53,913 nt of DNA from Rhodobacter ferrooxidans (GTDB lineage: Bacteria; Pseudomonadota; Alphaproteobacteria; Rhodobacterales; Rhodobacteraceae): the NCBI RefSeq assembly GCF_000176015.1, contig NZ_ACYY01000023.1:1-53913 (forward strand). The letters run 5' to 3'. Shown here one piece after another: positions 6,454-14,570 of the stretch; position 1 is the stretch's first letter; every line of letters begins with the position of its first letter. The position numbers and the translations under genes are program-made. The notes beneath the pieces were generated by a model, which saw nothing but the letters and a program-made list of their open reading frames with translations, made no database searches and was not told where the DNA came from.

Positions 6454-8960
6454 GGGGGGGGCGCCAGATCGGCGGGGCGGGTGCGGGGCCGTGCTTCGGC
6501 AAGCGCCGGGTCGGCGGGGGCGGCTGCCGGCTCAACCAAGGGCGCTGTCGCATCGGGCAGCGGTGCTGCCGCATCGGGGGGCCGTGATGGCGGCGGCGGC
6601 ACCGGGCAGCGCCGGGGTTTCGGTGCTGCGGGCGCCACCGGCGCTGTCGCAGCAGCAGCAGCTTCGGCTGCGGCAAGGGCAGCCGGGCGCGGCGGAGGCA
6701 CGCGCGAAGGTTTGCCCAGCACGACATGCACGCCTTCGGGGGTCATCACGCCTTCAGCCGTCGGCTGAACCAGGCCATCGGCGTCAAAGGCATAGGTGGC
6801 GCCGAACGGCGGCGGCGGCATTTGCGGCGCGGGCAGCACATCGGCGGTCTGGTCGGGCTGCGGCAGGGCGATGGCATCGACATCTGGCGGCGCTGCATCC
6901 ATGGTGGCCAGGAAAATCTCGTCCTGACTGGAGCCCGCACCCGACAGCGCGGCCGCCGCACTGTCGGCGGTGGCCGGTGCCGCCGCTTCCGGCTGGGTTG
7001 CTTCCGGCAGCGGCTCGGCGGTGGCCAGATCGGCTGCCGGGTCAGTGGCGGCCGGGTCAGCGGCGGCGGGCACATCGGCAACCACCGGATCATCCGGGCC
7101 GGGCGTCGGCAGCGCCGGGTCGGGGGCGTCCGCTGCCGCCACGTCGTTGGTTGCCCCGCCTTCTGGTGCCCCGCCTTCTGCTGCGGGCACATCCGGCGTG
7201 GCGGTGGCCAGCGCCGGTTCGGTGGCCGGCTCGTCAGACGAGGCCAGATAGAATGACGACCAGGCCGCGGCAATTGCCAGGAACACCAGCAGCAGCACCG
7301 TCAGCACCAGCCCGAGGAAGCGCGGCTTGCCCCGCTGCGGCACGCCGCGCCGGGCGAAGGGCGGCTTGGCGGTGGCGCTGTCGTCCATCGGCAACGGCTT
7401 GGCGGTCGCCGGTTTCGGCCGCCGCGGATCCAGCCCCGAAATACCCGGAGCCGTGACCGGCGCCGACAGCCCGCGGGCCTTCTTCTGCGCCACCAGGGCG
7501 GCCACGGCGGGCGGCAGCGACGGCGGAATGACCCAATCGTCCTGGCCTTCCTTTTCCGCGGCAAAGGCGTTCGGCAGCGACGGGTCGCGCGCCGGTTTCA
7601 GCGGCGGCGGCACCAGTTCTTCGGCCGCGGCCAGCGGCTCGACGCGCGGGCGCAGCGGCGGGGCGGCCGAAAGACCGCCAGAAAGCGGCTCGGGCATCGG
7701 GCGTTTTTCCGGCGTGGATGCCGGGGAAATCGACGGTGCCGGACCCCGTTCCATGCCAGAGGTCCGCAACGGCTCGGGGCGTTGCGATGGCGGCGGCGCG
7801 GCGGTCCAGCCAGTGGCGGGGCCATCGCTGCCACGCCGGGTGGCAAAACTGGACGGCGATGCGGCGGCGGGTTCAGATGGCACGCCAGGCGGCGGCGCCA
7901 GATCCGCGCGGGGCGCCAGATCCGCGCGCGCCGTCAGTGTCTTGCTTTCGCCCGCGTCTGACGGCACCGCGATCTGGCCTGTATCGGCGGCGACATCGGG
8001 TGTCGCAACAGGCTCTTTCGCAGAGTCGGGGTCTGCGACCACGGGGGGCTGCGGCGCGACGGTTTCGGCTTTGAGCGCGGCTTCGGAACGCGGCTCCGGG
8101 TCCGTGGCCATCGTCGGCACCGGCGCTGCCACCGGCTCGGCGGAGCTTGCGGACGCGGCACCGGCTTGCCGCCGGGCTTTTTGCCGGGCGGACTTGCTAC
8201 CGGTCGGCGGCGGCGTCTCGGGTGCCGGGTCGCCGGTGACTTTCGCCGCCGTCACCACCGGTTCCGGCGCGGCCGGGCGGCGATAGGGTTCGGGCGGCGG
8301 CAGGTCATCGGCCTTGACCGAAGGCGCAACCGGGCTTTCGGCCTTGCCCGCCCCCGGTTTGCCCGCCCCCGGTTTGCCCGCCGCACCCTGCGCCGATTCG
8401 TGACTTTTGCCGTCGCGCGACACGATGGTGATCGCATCCTGATCGCGATCGACTTTTTCGCCCGCCGGCACCAGTTCGGCGGCCATCCCGCTGACGCCGA
8501 ACCACGGCTCGCCGCTGAACTTCGCCGGATCGGGCTTGGCCACGAAAGAGATCGGGTTGAAGCGGTGCTCGGTGGCAAACGCCTCGGCCTCGGTCAGGGT
8601 TTCCTTCGCTACAACAGCCACTTGCACCGTGGGGCCGTTGCCGCGCCAGTCGAACACAAGATCATCGACCGCATAGGGCGTCAGCCCCTCCAGCGCCCGC
8701 CGGATCTGGCCGCGGCGCTGCGAATCCTCGGGCCCGGGGGCCACCACCTCGGTGTAAAGGATCTGCGAATTCGGGATCACCAGCTTGGTGGAAATCCCAT
8801 GAGGCGCAAGGCCAAGCGCCGAGCGGCGCAGGTAGGACAGCGCGTCCCCCAGATCGGGGGCGTCGAAGGTGGTCGAGCCAACCTCCAGCCAGCCGCGCGG
8901 GGTGCGCGTCAGCAGGCTGATGCTGTCATCTGTCAGATTGAGGGCGAAATTTGGTTTCAT
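6396..8960 (-). CDS. N-terminal part of frameshifted Pro/Ala-rich membrane protein with GspL/PilM-like N-terminus
   Basis: The frame encodes 854 residues, but those after about residue 835 are out of frame relative to the downstream piece at 5830-6453. The intact product would be about 1,040 residues. Residues 1-180 look like an actin-fold GspL/PilM-type domain (FALNLTDDSISLLTRTPRG; EVVAPGPEDSQRRGQIRRAL). A disordered Pro/Ala/Glu region follows to about 540. One membrane helix lies at about 547-567 (LGLVLTVLLLVFLAIAAAW), then a second low-complexity region on the far side. With the C-terminal PilP/GspC-like domain this suggests an envelope-spanning protein that joins a cytoplasmic actin-like fold to a periplasmic domain. 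Function is unknown and the fold calls are by eye. It is divergent from the SIMPL gene. Confidence 0.65.
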   Translation of the reverse strand: MKPNFALNLTDDSISLLTRTPRGWLEVGSTTFDAPDLGDALSYLRRSALGLAPHGISTKLVIPNSQILYTEVVAPGPEDSQRRGQIRRALEGLTPYAVDDLVFDWRGNGPTVQVAVVAKETLTEAEAFATEHRFNPISFVAKPDPAKFSGEPWFGVSGMAAELVPAGEKVDRDQDAITIVSRDGKSHESAQGAAGKPGAGKPGAGKAESPVAPSVKADDLPPPEPYRRPAAPEPVVTAAKVTGDPAPETPPPTGSKSARQKARRQAGAASASSAEPVAAPVPTMATDPEPRSEAALKAETVAPQPPVVADPDSAKEPVATPDVAADTGQIAVPSDAGESKTLTARADLAPRADLAPPPGVPSEPAAASPSSFATRRGSDGPATGWTAAPPPSQRPEPLRTSGMERGPAPSISPASTPEKRPMPEPLSGGLSAAPPLRPRVEPLAAAEELVPPPLKPARDPSLPNAFAAEKEGQDDWVIPPSLPPAVAALVAQKKARGLSAPVTAPGISGLDPRRPKPATAKPLPMDDSATAKPPFARRGVPQRGKPRFLGLVLTVLLLVFLAIAAAWSSFYLASSDEPATEPALATATPDVPAAEGGAPEGGATNDVAAADAPDPALPTPGPDDPVVADVPAAADPAATDPAADLATAEPLPEATQPEAAAPATADSAAAALSGAGSSQDEIFLATMDAAPPDVDAIALPQPDQTADVLPAPQMPPPPFGATYAFDADGLVQPTAEGVMTPEGVHVVLGKPSRVPPPRPAALAAAEAAAAATAPVAPAAPKPRRCPVPPPPSRPPDAAAPLPDATAPLVEPAAAPADPALAEARPRTRPADLAPPPWSARPMMAPRWPFRPAVA

Positions 8961-9120
8961 GGCACGGGTCTAGCACAGGTTCCGTTGACGGGGGGAGTCT
9001 GCTGCCGCGCCCCGCGTCTTTTTACAGCAGCTTTTTGCCGAAGGGAAGGAAAAGCCCCAAGGATATGCTTGCGAGCCACGTCTGACAGGTTGAGACTTTG
9101 CCGCAATGAAGGAGATAATC

Positions 9121-9816
9121 ATGCGTATTCTGACCGCCCTGTGCCTTGCCACCGCCCTGACCCTGCCGCTTTCGGGAATCGTCCAGGCCGCCGACACGGC
9201 CACCATCACGGTGTCGGGCGAGGGCCGGGTGGACAGCCGCCCCGACATGGCCAGCATCAGCCTTGGCGTCACCACGCAAGGCATGACCGCCGCCGAGGCA
9301 ATGACTGCCAATTCGGCGCAACTGGCCAAGGTGCTGGACAACCTGCGCGCGGCAGGGATTGCCGACCGCGACCTGCAGACCACCGGGCTGTCGCTGAACC
9401 CGAACTGGCAAAGCGATTCCAGCGGCAACAATTCCCGCATCGTCGGCTATATCGCCTCGAACATGCTGAACGTGCGGGTGCGGGCGCTGGACGGGCTGGG
9501 GCAGGTGCTGGATGTCGCGGTGCAGGACGGGGCCAACACTCTGAACGGTGTCAGCTTCGGCCTGTCGAAACCCGAGCCGGCGCTGGACGAGGCGCGCAAG
9601 CTGGCGGTGGCCGATGCCTTGCACCGCGCCACGCTGCTGACCGAGGCGGCGGGGACAAAGCTGGGCCGGGTGATCTCGATCACCGAAGGCGGCGGCTATT
9701 ATGCCCCGGCGCCGATGTTCAAGGCCGACAGCGCCATGGCCGCCGCGGTGCCGGTGGCCGAAGGCGAGGTGACCACCTCGATCTCGGTCACGATTGCGTG
9801 GGAAATCGCGCAATAA
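9121..9816 (+). CDS. SIMPL (DUF541) domain secreted protein
   Basis: The product of 231 residues begins with a signal peptide (MRILTALCLATALTLPLSG, cleavage likely after VQA) and continues with the SIMPL/DUF541 fold, recognisable in TITVSGEGRVDSRPDMASI near the mature N-terminus and VSFGLSKPEPALDEARKLAV near residue 145. Family members (E. coli YggE) are periplasmic or outer-membrane-associated and linked to oxidative stress, but the chemistry is not known. ATG 9121 has AAGGAG six nt upstream; an ATG at 9106 in frame precedes that site and is unlikely. A strong hairpin follows the stop. Confidence 0.9.
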   Translation: MRILTALCLATALTLPLSGIVQAADTATITVSGEGRVDSRPDMASISLGVTTQGMTAAEAMTANSAQLAKVLDNLRAAGIADRDLQTTGLSLNPNWQSDSSGNNSRIVGYIASNMLNVRVRALDGLGQVLDVAVQDGANTLNGVSFGLSKPEPALDEARKLAVADALHRATLLTEAAGTKLGRVISITEGGGYYAPAPMFKADSAMAAAVPVAEGEVTTSISVTIAWEIAQ

Positions 9817-9821
9817 CCGGG

Positions 9822-9857
9822 CCGGGCCGCCCGCAGCAGCCGTTGCGGGCGGCCCGG
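9822..9857 (+). terminator. 14-bp GC hairpin after the SIMPL gene
   Basis: A perfect 14-bp inverted repeat (9822-9835 and 9844-9857) with an 8-nt loop starts 5 nt after the stop codon. The trailing GGCTTGTCTT is only moderately T-rich, so it may be a terminator or an mRNA 3'-end stabiliser. Confidence 0.7.
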
Positions 9858-9918
9858 GGCTTGTCTTGCCGGGGTTTGGCGTGCATCTAACCTGCAAGGC
9901 AGGCAAGCGGAGCGATGA

Positions 9919-10494
9919 ATGAAACAGGTGGTGCGGTTCGGTCTGCGGCTGTTCGGGCTGCTGATGCTGGGGGTACTGGCGCTGATCGCCTATCTGCTGG
10001 TGCTGTATTCCTACAACAACTTCCACACGGTGATCGAGGGCGAGCTTTACCGCTCGGCCCAGGTGACGCCCGAGCAGATCGCGCAGTATCAGGCCGATCA
10101 CGGCATTGCCAGCATCCTGAACCTGCGCGGTGCCGCCCCCGGCAAGCCCTGGTATGACGCCGAGATGGCGGCTTCGGAAAAGCTGGGCATCACCCATGTC
10201 GATTTCCGCATGTCGGCCCGCAAGGCGCTGACCGCCGATCAGGCCAAGGCGCTGATCGCGCTGATGCGGGACATGCCGAAACCGATCCTGATCCATTGCC
10301 TGCAAGGGGCCGATCGCACAGGGCTGGCCTCGGCGCTGTATCTGGCCAGCATCGCCGGGCGCAGCGAGGACGAGGCCGCAGGGCAGATCTCTATCCGCTA
10401 CGGCCATTTCTCGGTGCCGAAGCTGTCGGAGGCCTATCCGATGGACGAGACCTGGCAGATGATGCTGCCGCAGATCAGCTTCGCAGCGCCATAA
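9919..10494 (+). CDS. membrane-anchored dual-specificity/tyrosine phosphatase-family protein
   Basis: This 191-residue protein has one N-terminal membrane helix (about residues 8-29) followed by a phosphatase domain. The active-site loop HCLQGADRTG places the nucleophile at Cys127 and the arginine at Arg133 (C-x5-R). The segment EGELYRSAQVTPEQI near residue 36 is typical of the DSP/SIW14-like group. The orientation is inferred to be a periplasm-facing or membrane-tethered catalytic domain; the substrate is unknown. Related bacterial proteins act on phosphotyrosine, inositol phosphates or polyphosphorylated lipids. It converges on the glycosyltransferase-like gene with only 3 bp between the stops. 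Confidence 0.82.
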   Translation: MKQVVRFGLRLFGLLMLGVLALIAYLLVLYSYNNFHTVIEGELYRSAQVTPEQIAQYQADHGIASILNLRGAAPGKPWYDAEMAASEKLGITHVDFRMSARKALTADQAKALIALMRDMPKPILIHCLQGADRTGLASALYLASIAGRSEDEAAGQISIRYGHFSVPKLSEAYPMDETWQMMLPQISFAAP

Positions 10495-10497
10495 GCC

Positions 10498-11496
10498 CTA
10501 GCGGAACCACAGGCCTTCGCGTTTCAGGGTGTTGCGGATGAACTGCTCGCGTCGGGGCAGGTTTTCGCGATCAAACAGCGCCCGCGCGGTGGTGCCCTTG
10601 CCCTGATAGATCAGCTTCTTGAACGGATCATAATCCTTCAGCACCCGCTTCACCGGGTTGGGGGCGGCGACGGCTTCCAGCGCCGCCACCACCGCATCGC
10701 TTTCGCGGGCGTAAAGCAGCGGCAGGGTGCGCCAGTGGCAGGTGATGTCGCCATCCAGCCCCGCGAGGTCCGGCCCCGGCCGACCACCGCCAAGCGAATG
10801 GATCACCAGCGGCAGCGCCACCTGATCCAGCCAGGGGTCGAGCGGCTGACACACCAGTTCCGGCGGCGGGTTGGATTTGATCTGGGTGGCATAGTCCAGA
10901 AACCGCGCGCCGAAAGCCTGCGGGCTTTGGTGGAAGAACCAGCCGGCGTTGAAATAAAGGTAGCGTTGCCAATACTCTGCGGGCTGGCCTTCATCCAGAC
11001 TGGAAGCGAAATCCAGCCCGAAACGCGCGTAAAGCGCGCCCCAGATCCGGTCGTAGCCGGGGCCGTAAAGCTCGATGGTGGGCCAGGTGCCCTCGCGCCG
11101 CATCGAGGCGGAGGGGCGGGCGAAATCGAACCGGATGTCCGCGAAAGACCCGGTGATCAGGGTGTCGGTATCCAGAAACAGGAACGGCGCGTCGGGCAGC
11201 GCTGACAGACATTCGATCTTGTTGCCGTAGGGGTAGTTTTGGCCAAACGCCCGCGAGTCAAACGGCAGGAATACCGCGCCCAGGCTTTCCAGCAACTCCC
11301 GCGCCGGGCCTGTCACCCGCGGGTCTTGCGGCCACAGCTTTCCGGGCTGCGGCTCGGCCAGAAAAAGCTTGCCCGGAAAATCCGGGTCGGCGGCGCGCAG
11401 GCTGGCGGCCAGCAGCACGGCTTCGTATTGCAGCCGCCCGGCCTGTGCCACGGCGACGATATTGAAGACTTGCCGCGCGGCGGGGGGGTTTGCCAT
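10498..11496 (-). CDS. glycosyltransferase-like (GT-A/GT8-type) protein
   Basis: The product has 332 residues. It begins with a Rossmann-like strand (VFNIVAVAQAGRLQYEAVLLA) and has the Asp-x-Asp metal-binding motif in FLFLDTDTLITG (Asp109, Asp111), as in nucleotide-sugar transferases. His-rich and Trp-rich segments near the C-terminus (ITCHWRTLPLLYA) fit an acceptor site. No signal peptide or membrane helix is visible, so it should act in the cytoplasm. The start at ATG 11496 (MANPPAARQ) was chosen over an upstream extension of 104 codons that has no conserved character. It is divergent from a small secreted protein gene. The sugar donor and acceptor cannot be told. Confidence 0.65.
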   Translation of the reverse strand: MANPPAARQVFNIVAVAQAGRLQYEAVLLAASLRAADPDFPGKLFLAEPQPGKLWPQDPRVTGPARELLESLGAVFLPFDSRAFGQNYPYGNKIECLSALPDAPFLFLDTDTLITGSFADIRFDFARPSASMRREGTWPTIELYGPGYDRIWGALYARFGLDFASSLDEGQPAEYWQRYLYFNAGWFFHQSPQAFGARFLDYATQIKSNPPPELVCQPLDPWLDQVALPLVIHSLGGGRPGPDLAGLDGDITCHWRTLPLLYARESDAVVAALEAVAAPNPVKRVLKDYDPFKKLIYQGKGTTARALFDRENLPRREQFIRNTLKREGLWFR

Positions 11497-11578
11497 ACTG
11501 CACCTGCTCGTTTCCGTTTTGGCAACTATAGGGCGGAAGATTGGCGGGCAACAGCACCACTTGCAAAGGATTTTCAGC

Positions 11579-11992
11579 ATGGATTTGAAGGGGATCGCGC
11601 TGCTGGCGCTGCTGGGTGCCACCGGCGCGCAGGCGCAGGATTTCACCACGGCGGCAGAGGTGAAGCCGATCCTGCAGGCCACCAAGGCCAACTGGGTGGC
11701 GGTGCGCGAATATGACGGCAACGATCTGGTGTATTTCACCCATCTGGAAAGCTGGCGCTGCGGGCTGTCGCAGATCCGGTTTTCGGTGAATTCGGCGGCG
11801 GCGGCCAAGGTCTGGGAGGTCGAGCCGTGCTATGAAGGCACCGCCCAGCCCAACGCGATGAAGCTGGAGGGGCATCTGCCCTATATCACCCTGCCGCTGG
11901 GAATGGTGCAGACGCTGGCGGTGGTGGTGGTTTACGACGATGGCAGCGAGGACCGCATCGACGTGACCCGGCCGCAGGTGCTGATGCCCTGA
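11579..11992 (+). CDS. small secreted protein, function unknown
   Basis: This 137-residue product has a signal peptide (MDLKGIALLALLGATGAQA, cleavage before QDF). The mature region of about 118 residues has two cysteines (Trp-Arg-Cys-Gly and Glu-Pro-Cys-Tyr) placed for one disulfide, plus a beta-rich pattern ending in VVVVYDDGSEDRIDV. I do not recognise the family beyond conserved hypothetical periplasmic proteins of Rhodobacteraceae. The start at 11579 has AAAGGA 8 nt upstream. It lies 82 bp from the divergent glycosyltransferase-like gene, so the two promoters share that spacer. Confidence 0.8.
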   Translation: MDLKGIALLALLGATGAQAQDFTTAAEVKPILQATKANWVAVREYDGNDLVYFTHLESWRCGLSQIRFSVNSAAAAKVWEVEPCYEGTAQPNAMKLEGHLPYITLPLGMVQTLAVVVVYDDGSEDRIDVTRPQVLMP

Positions 11993-12078
11993 GCCGCTTG
12001 TCCGCCGTTCCCGGCGTCCGTGCTGAGGGGGGGCGCGCTGAGGGGGGGCGCTGAGGCCGGTGACGGCCGAAAAGCCGA

Positions 12079-12873
12079 TCAGGCGCGCGGAGTGAAGCGC
12101 AGGCTGAGGCAGGACATGCCGCCATCCAGTTTCGCACATTCGCTGTTGCCGATCTGGCGCAGCGAAAACCCGGCCTTGTCAAGGATTTCGGCGGTGCGGG
12201 GAAAGCCTGCGGGCAGGATCACAGGATCGTTGAAGCGGATAGCATTGGCGCAGGCCTCCTCGCCTTCGGCCACATGGATCACCTTGTAGCCGGCAAAGCA
12301 GCCCGAGGCGTCCAGCCGCCTTGTGGCCAGCACGGTATCGCCGTCCAGCAGCGAGCAGTCGGTCTTGAAGTGCAGAACGCCGGGCGGCGTGAACACCTCG
12401 CGCAGCTTGTGGCCCCAGCGGGCGACCAGCCGCGCCAGTTCGGCCACGCCTGCGGCATCGGTGCGGGCAGAACGGCCGACCAGAATCTCGGTTTCCGTCA
12501 CCAATATGTCGCCGCCTTCGATATGGCCGGGGCCGTCGATGCGCAGCACTTCGCCGTAAAGCTGCGCCAGGTGCGGCGCCATTTCGGCGGCCTCGCCCAG
12601 CCGCGATGGCGCGCCGGGGCGCATGATCACCGCCCCTTCGGGCAGGCACAGGGCGGTGTCTTCGACAAAAACGCTGTCGGGATAGGCCTCCAGCGGCTCC
12701 AGTTCGATCACCGTGGCCCCGGTTTCCCGCAGGGCTGCCACATAGTCGGCGTGGTGCGTCCGCATCAGCGCCAGGTCCGGCGTGCCGGTATCGACCGCGC
12801 GCAGGCCATGGGTGATCGAGGCGGCGGGGCGGCGGGTTATGGCATGGCTGAAACGGGTGGCACGCTGGGTCAT
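12079..12873 (-). CDS. dimethylarginine dimethylaminohydrolase / amidinotransferase-family hydrolase
   Basis: The 264-residue protein has the pentein fold of the guanidine-modifying enzymes. The conserved pieces are VFVEDTALCLPEGAVIMRPG (near residue 68), HIEGGDILV (Glu of the catalytic triad region), GVLHFKTDCS (catalytic His) and DGGMSCLSLRF near the C-terminus (catalytic Cys). DDAH cleaves N-omega-methylated arginines to citrulline and methylamine. A related arginine deiminase-like activity is possible. ATG 12873 has AGGAG upstream at the usual distance. The gene lies just downstream of tRNA-Tyr on the same strand. Confidence 0.85.
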   Translation of the reverse strand: MTQRATRFSHAITRRPAASITHGLRAVDTGTPDLALMRTHHADYVAALRETGATVIELEPLEAYPDSVFVEDTALCLPEGAVIMRPGAPSRLGEAAEMAPHLAQLYGEVLRIDGPGHIEGGDILVTETEILVGRSARTDAAGVAELARLVARWGHKLREVFTPPGVLHFKTDCSLLDGDTVLATRRLDASGCFAGYKVIHVAEGEEACANAIRFNDPVILPAGFPRTAEILDKAGFSLRQIGNSECAKLDGGMSCLSLRFTPRA

Positions 12874-12934
12874 CGCGGTCTCCTGACAGATGCGCGTCAT
12901 CGCCAGAGGCCGCCTTGCGAGCCGGAAGGCAACA

Positions 12935-13018
12935 TGGTGGGCGACCCTGGAATCGAACCAGGCACGAGTCTCCTCGGCGGAGTTACAGTCCGCTGCCGCA
13001 CCTTGCAGCTCGTCGCCC
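12935..13018 (-). tRNA. tRNA-Tyr (GTA)
   Basis: The cloverleaf reads on the minus strand: acceptor GGGCGAC with GTCGCCC, anticodon stem GCGGA/TCCGC around loop CTGTAAC (anticodon GTA), a 14-nt class II variable arm with its own 4-bp stem, and T arm CCTGG-TTCGATT-CCAGG. The CCA end is encoded (12935-12937). The long variable arm is typical of bacterial tyrosine tRNA. Confidence 0.95.
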
Positions 13019-13139
13019 ACTGGGCCGGGGGAATACGGCAGCGGCCTTGGGGCGTCAAGGCGGAAAGTGCGGGTGTTTTGGCCTTGCAGCCGGGCGGACC
13101 CGTGGCGCATTGTCGGGCGCGGGCAGGCGCGAGGATGGC

Positions 13140-13937
13140 ATGACGACGGGATCAACGAAACCGAGCTGGGTGATCGACAAGGAGCGCGCCAAGCGGGCGG
13201 CGGCCAGCGAAACCGTCTGGCTGTTCGGGCTGCATGCGGTGCGCGATGCGTTGCTCAATCCAGCGCGGGAAAAGCTGCGGCTGGTGCTGACCAAGAACGC
13301 GCTCGACAAGCTGGAGGACGCGGTGGCCGCCTGTGGCATGGCGCCCGAGGTGGTTGAGCCGCGGCAGTTTGACGTGCCGATCGACGAAGGCTCGGTGCAT
13401 CAGGGCGCGGCGTTGCAGGTGCGCCCCTTGAACTGGGGCAAGCTGGCGGATGTCTGCATTTCCGGCACCGGCGCGCCCTTGGTGGTGTTGCTGGACCGGG
13501 TGACAGACCCGCACAATGTGGGGGCGGTGCTGCGCTCGGCCGAGGTGTTCGGGGCGCGGGCGGTGATCGCGCCGGCACGCCATTCGGCACCGGAAACCGG
13601 GGCGCTGGCCAAGACCGCCTCTGGCGCGCTGGAGCGGCAGCCCTATCTGCGGGTGGTCAATCTGGCCGATGCGATGCAGGAATTGCAGGCGATGGGCTAT
13701 GTGCTGCTGGGGCTGGACGGCGAGGCCGAGGTGACGCTGGCGCAAGCCGTGGCCGAGGCGGGCACCCGGCCCATTGGTCTGGTGCTGGGCGCCGAGGGGC
13801 CGGGGTTGCGGGACCGCACCCGCGAGACCTGCGACCGGCTGGTGCGCATCCCGGCGCAGGGCGGCTTTGGCTCGCTGAACGTGTCGAACGCCGCGGCGGT
13901 GGCGCTGTATGCGGTGGCCGGCCGCGCAGTTTCGTGA
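13140..13937 (+). CDS. rlmB: TrmH/RlmB-type SPOUT rRNA 2'-O-methyltransferase
   Basis: The 265-residue protein has the two-part layout of RlmB, which methylates the 2'-O of G2251 in 23S rRNA. The N-terminal substrate-binding domain (VWLFGLHAVRDALLNP, near residue 23) is followed by the SPOUT catalytic domain: motif 1 DRVTDPHNVGAVLRSAEVFG, motif 2 GLVLGAEGPGLRD and motif 3 IPAQGGFGSLNVSNAAAVAL, which form the knotted SAM site. Another TrmH-family target cannot be excluded. I chose ATG 13140, which has GAGG 5 nt upstream. An open frame begins earlier, inside the tRNA-Tyr region, and is not credible. Confidence 0.88.
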   Translation: MTTGSTKPSWVIDKERAKRAAASETVWLFGLHAVRDALLNPAREKLRLVLTKNALDKLEDAVAACGMAPEVVEPRQFDVPIDEGSVHQGAALQVRPLNWGKLADVCISGTGAPLVVLLDRVTDPHNVGAVLRSAEVFGARAVIAPARHSAPETGALAKTASGALERQPYLRVVNLADAMQELQAMGYVLLGLDGEAEVTLAQAVAEAGTRPIGLVLGAEGPGLRDRTRETCDRLVRIPAQGGFGSLNVSNAAAVALYAVAGRAVS

Positions 13938-14048
13938 TCACAAAACCGCGACCGGCCCTACAAATCCTGCGCGGGCGTCATATGTTAACGGCACAGGCAC
14001 CGGGCCGGAACGCCCCTGCCTTCCTTCACTGTCCCTCGTTCCGCGACT

Positions 14049-14081
14049 GGCGCCCGGCCCCTGCGGCTCGGGCGCCTTTTT
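14049..14081 (+). terminator. strong intrinsic terminator just upstream of the CoA-binding gene
   Basis: An 8-bp perfect stem GGCGCCCG/CGGGCGCC, with a further GCC/GGC pairing inside the loop, is followed by TTTTT. It ends only 16 nt before the ATG at 14098, which is unusual because the downstream gene would have to be transcribed through it. It could end rlmB or a short leader RNA, or act as an attenuator. Confidence 0.75.
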
Positions 14082-14097
14082 ATTCCGGGGTGTGAAC

Positions 14098-14517
14098 ATG
14101 CGCGAAACCGATGCGGTTCTGACGGAAATCTTGAACAATACCAAGGTGATCGCTCTGGTCGGCTGGTCGCCGAACCCGGACCGGGCCAGCAATCATGTGG
14201 CGCTGTTCCTGAAGGCCAGGGGCTATCGGGTGATCCCGGTCAATCCGGGGCAGGCCGGGCAAGTGGCGCTGGGCGAGGTGGTGCGGGCATCGCTAGCGGA
14301 TATTGCCGAGCCGGTGGACATGGTGGAAATCTTTCGCCGCTCCGAGGCGGTGCTGCCGGTGGTGCAGAAGGCTTTGGCGCAGTTGCCGGGGTTGCGGACC
14401 ATCTGGATGCAGCTTGGGGTGCAGAACGCCGAGGCGGCGGCCTTGGCCGAGGCGCGGGGGGTGCAGGTGGTGCAGAACCGCTGCCCGGCGATCGAGATTC
14501 CACGGCTGGGATTGTAA
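14098..14517 (+). CDS. CoA-binding (Rossmann) domain protein
   Basis: This 139-residue single-domain protein matches the CoA_binding_2 (YccU-like) family. It has a Rossmann start VIALVGWSPNPDRASNHVA near residue 17, then VIPVNPGQAG near 45, and a conserved tail VVQNRCPAIEIPRLGL. The family binds CoA-type ligands in vitro, and no catalytic role is established. ATG 14098 is the first start after a terminator hairpin. The 160-bp space to rlmB holds that hairpin and no gene. The gene converges with hisE, separated by two A/T-rich palindromes. Confidence 0.85.
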   Translation: MRETDAVLTEILNNTKVIALVGWSPNPDRASNHVALFLKARGYRVIPVNPGQAGQVALGEVVRASLADIAEPVDMVEIFRRSEAVLPVVQKALAQLPGLRTIWMQLGVQNAEAAALAEARGVQVVQNRCPAIEIPRLGL

Positions 14518-14520
14518 GCC

Positions 14521-14563
14521 AAAAATCTTCGAAGATTTTTGCAAAACTTTTCGAAAAGTTTTG
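14521..14563. terminator. two tandem perfect palindromes (bidirectional terminators)
   Basis: 14521-14540 is a perfect 20-bp palindrome (AAAAATCTTCGAAGATTTTT), and 14542-14563 is a perfect 22-bp palindrome built on AAAACTTTTCGAAAAGTTTT. As RNA each gives a hairpin with flanking U runs in both directions. They lie between convergent stops (14517 and 14571) and stand out by A/T content. Confidence 0.8.
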
Positions 14564-14570
14564 CTGTTTC

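Noticed and set aside
12021-12055. Short direct repeat CTGAGGGGGGGCG upstream of the DDAH-like gene
   Set aside because: Two short G-rich copies in a converging 3' region; no structure or function can be supported.
13938-14097. SAM-II or other riboswitch ahead of the CoA-binding gene
   Set aside because: I could not find the conserved SAM-II pseudoknot bases; only a terminator hairpin is clear.
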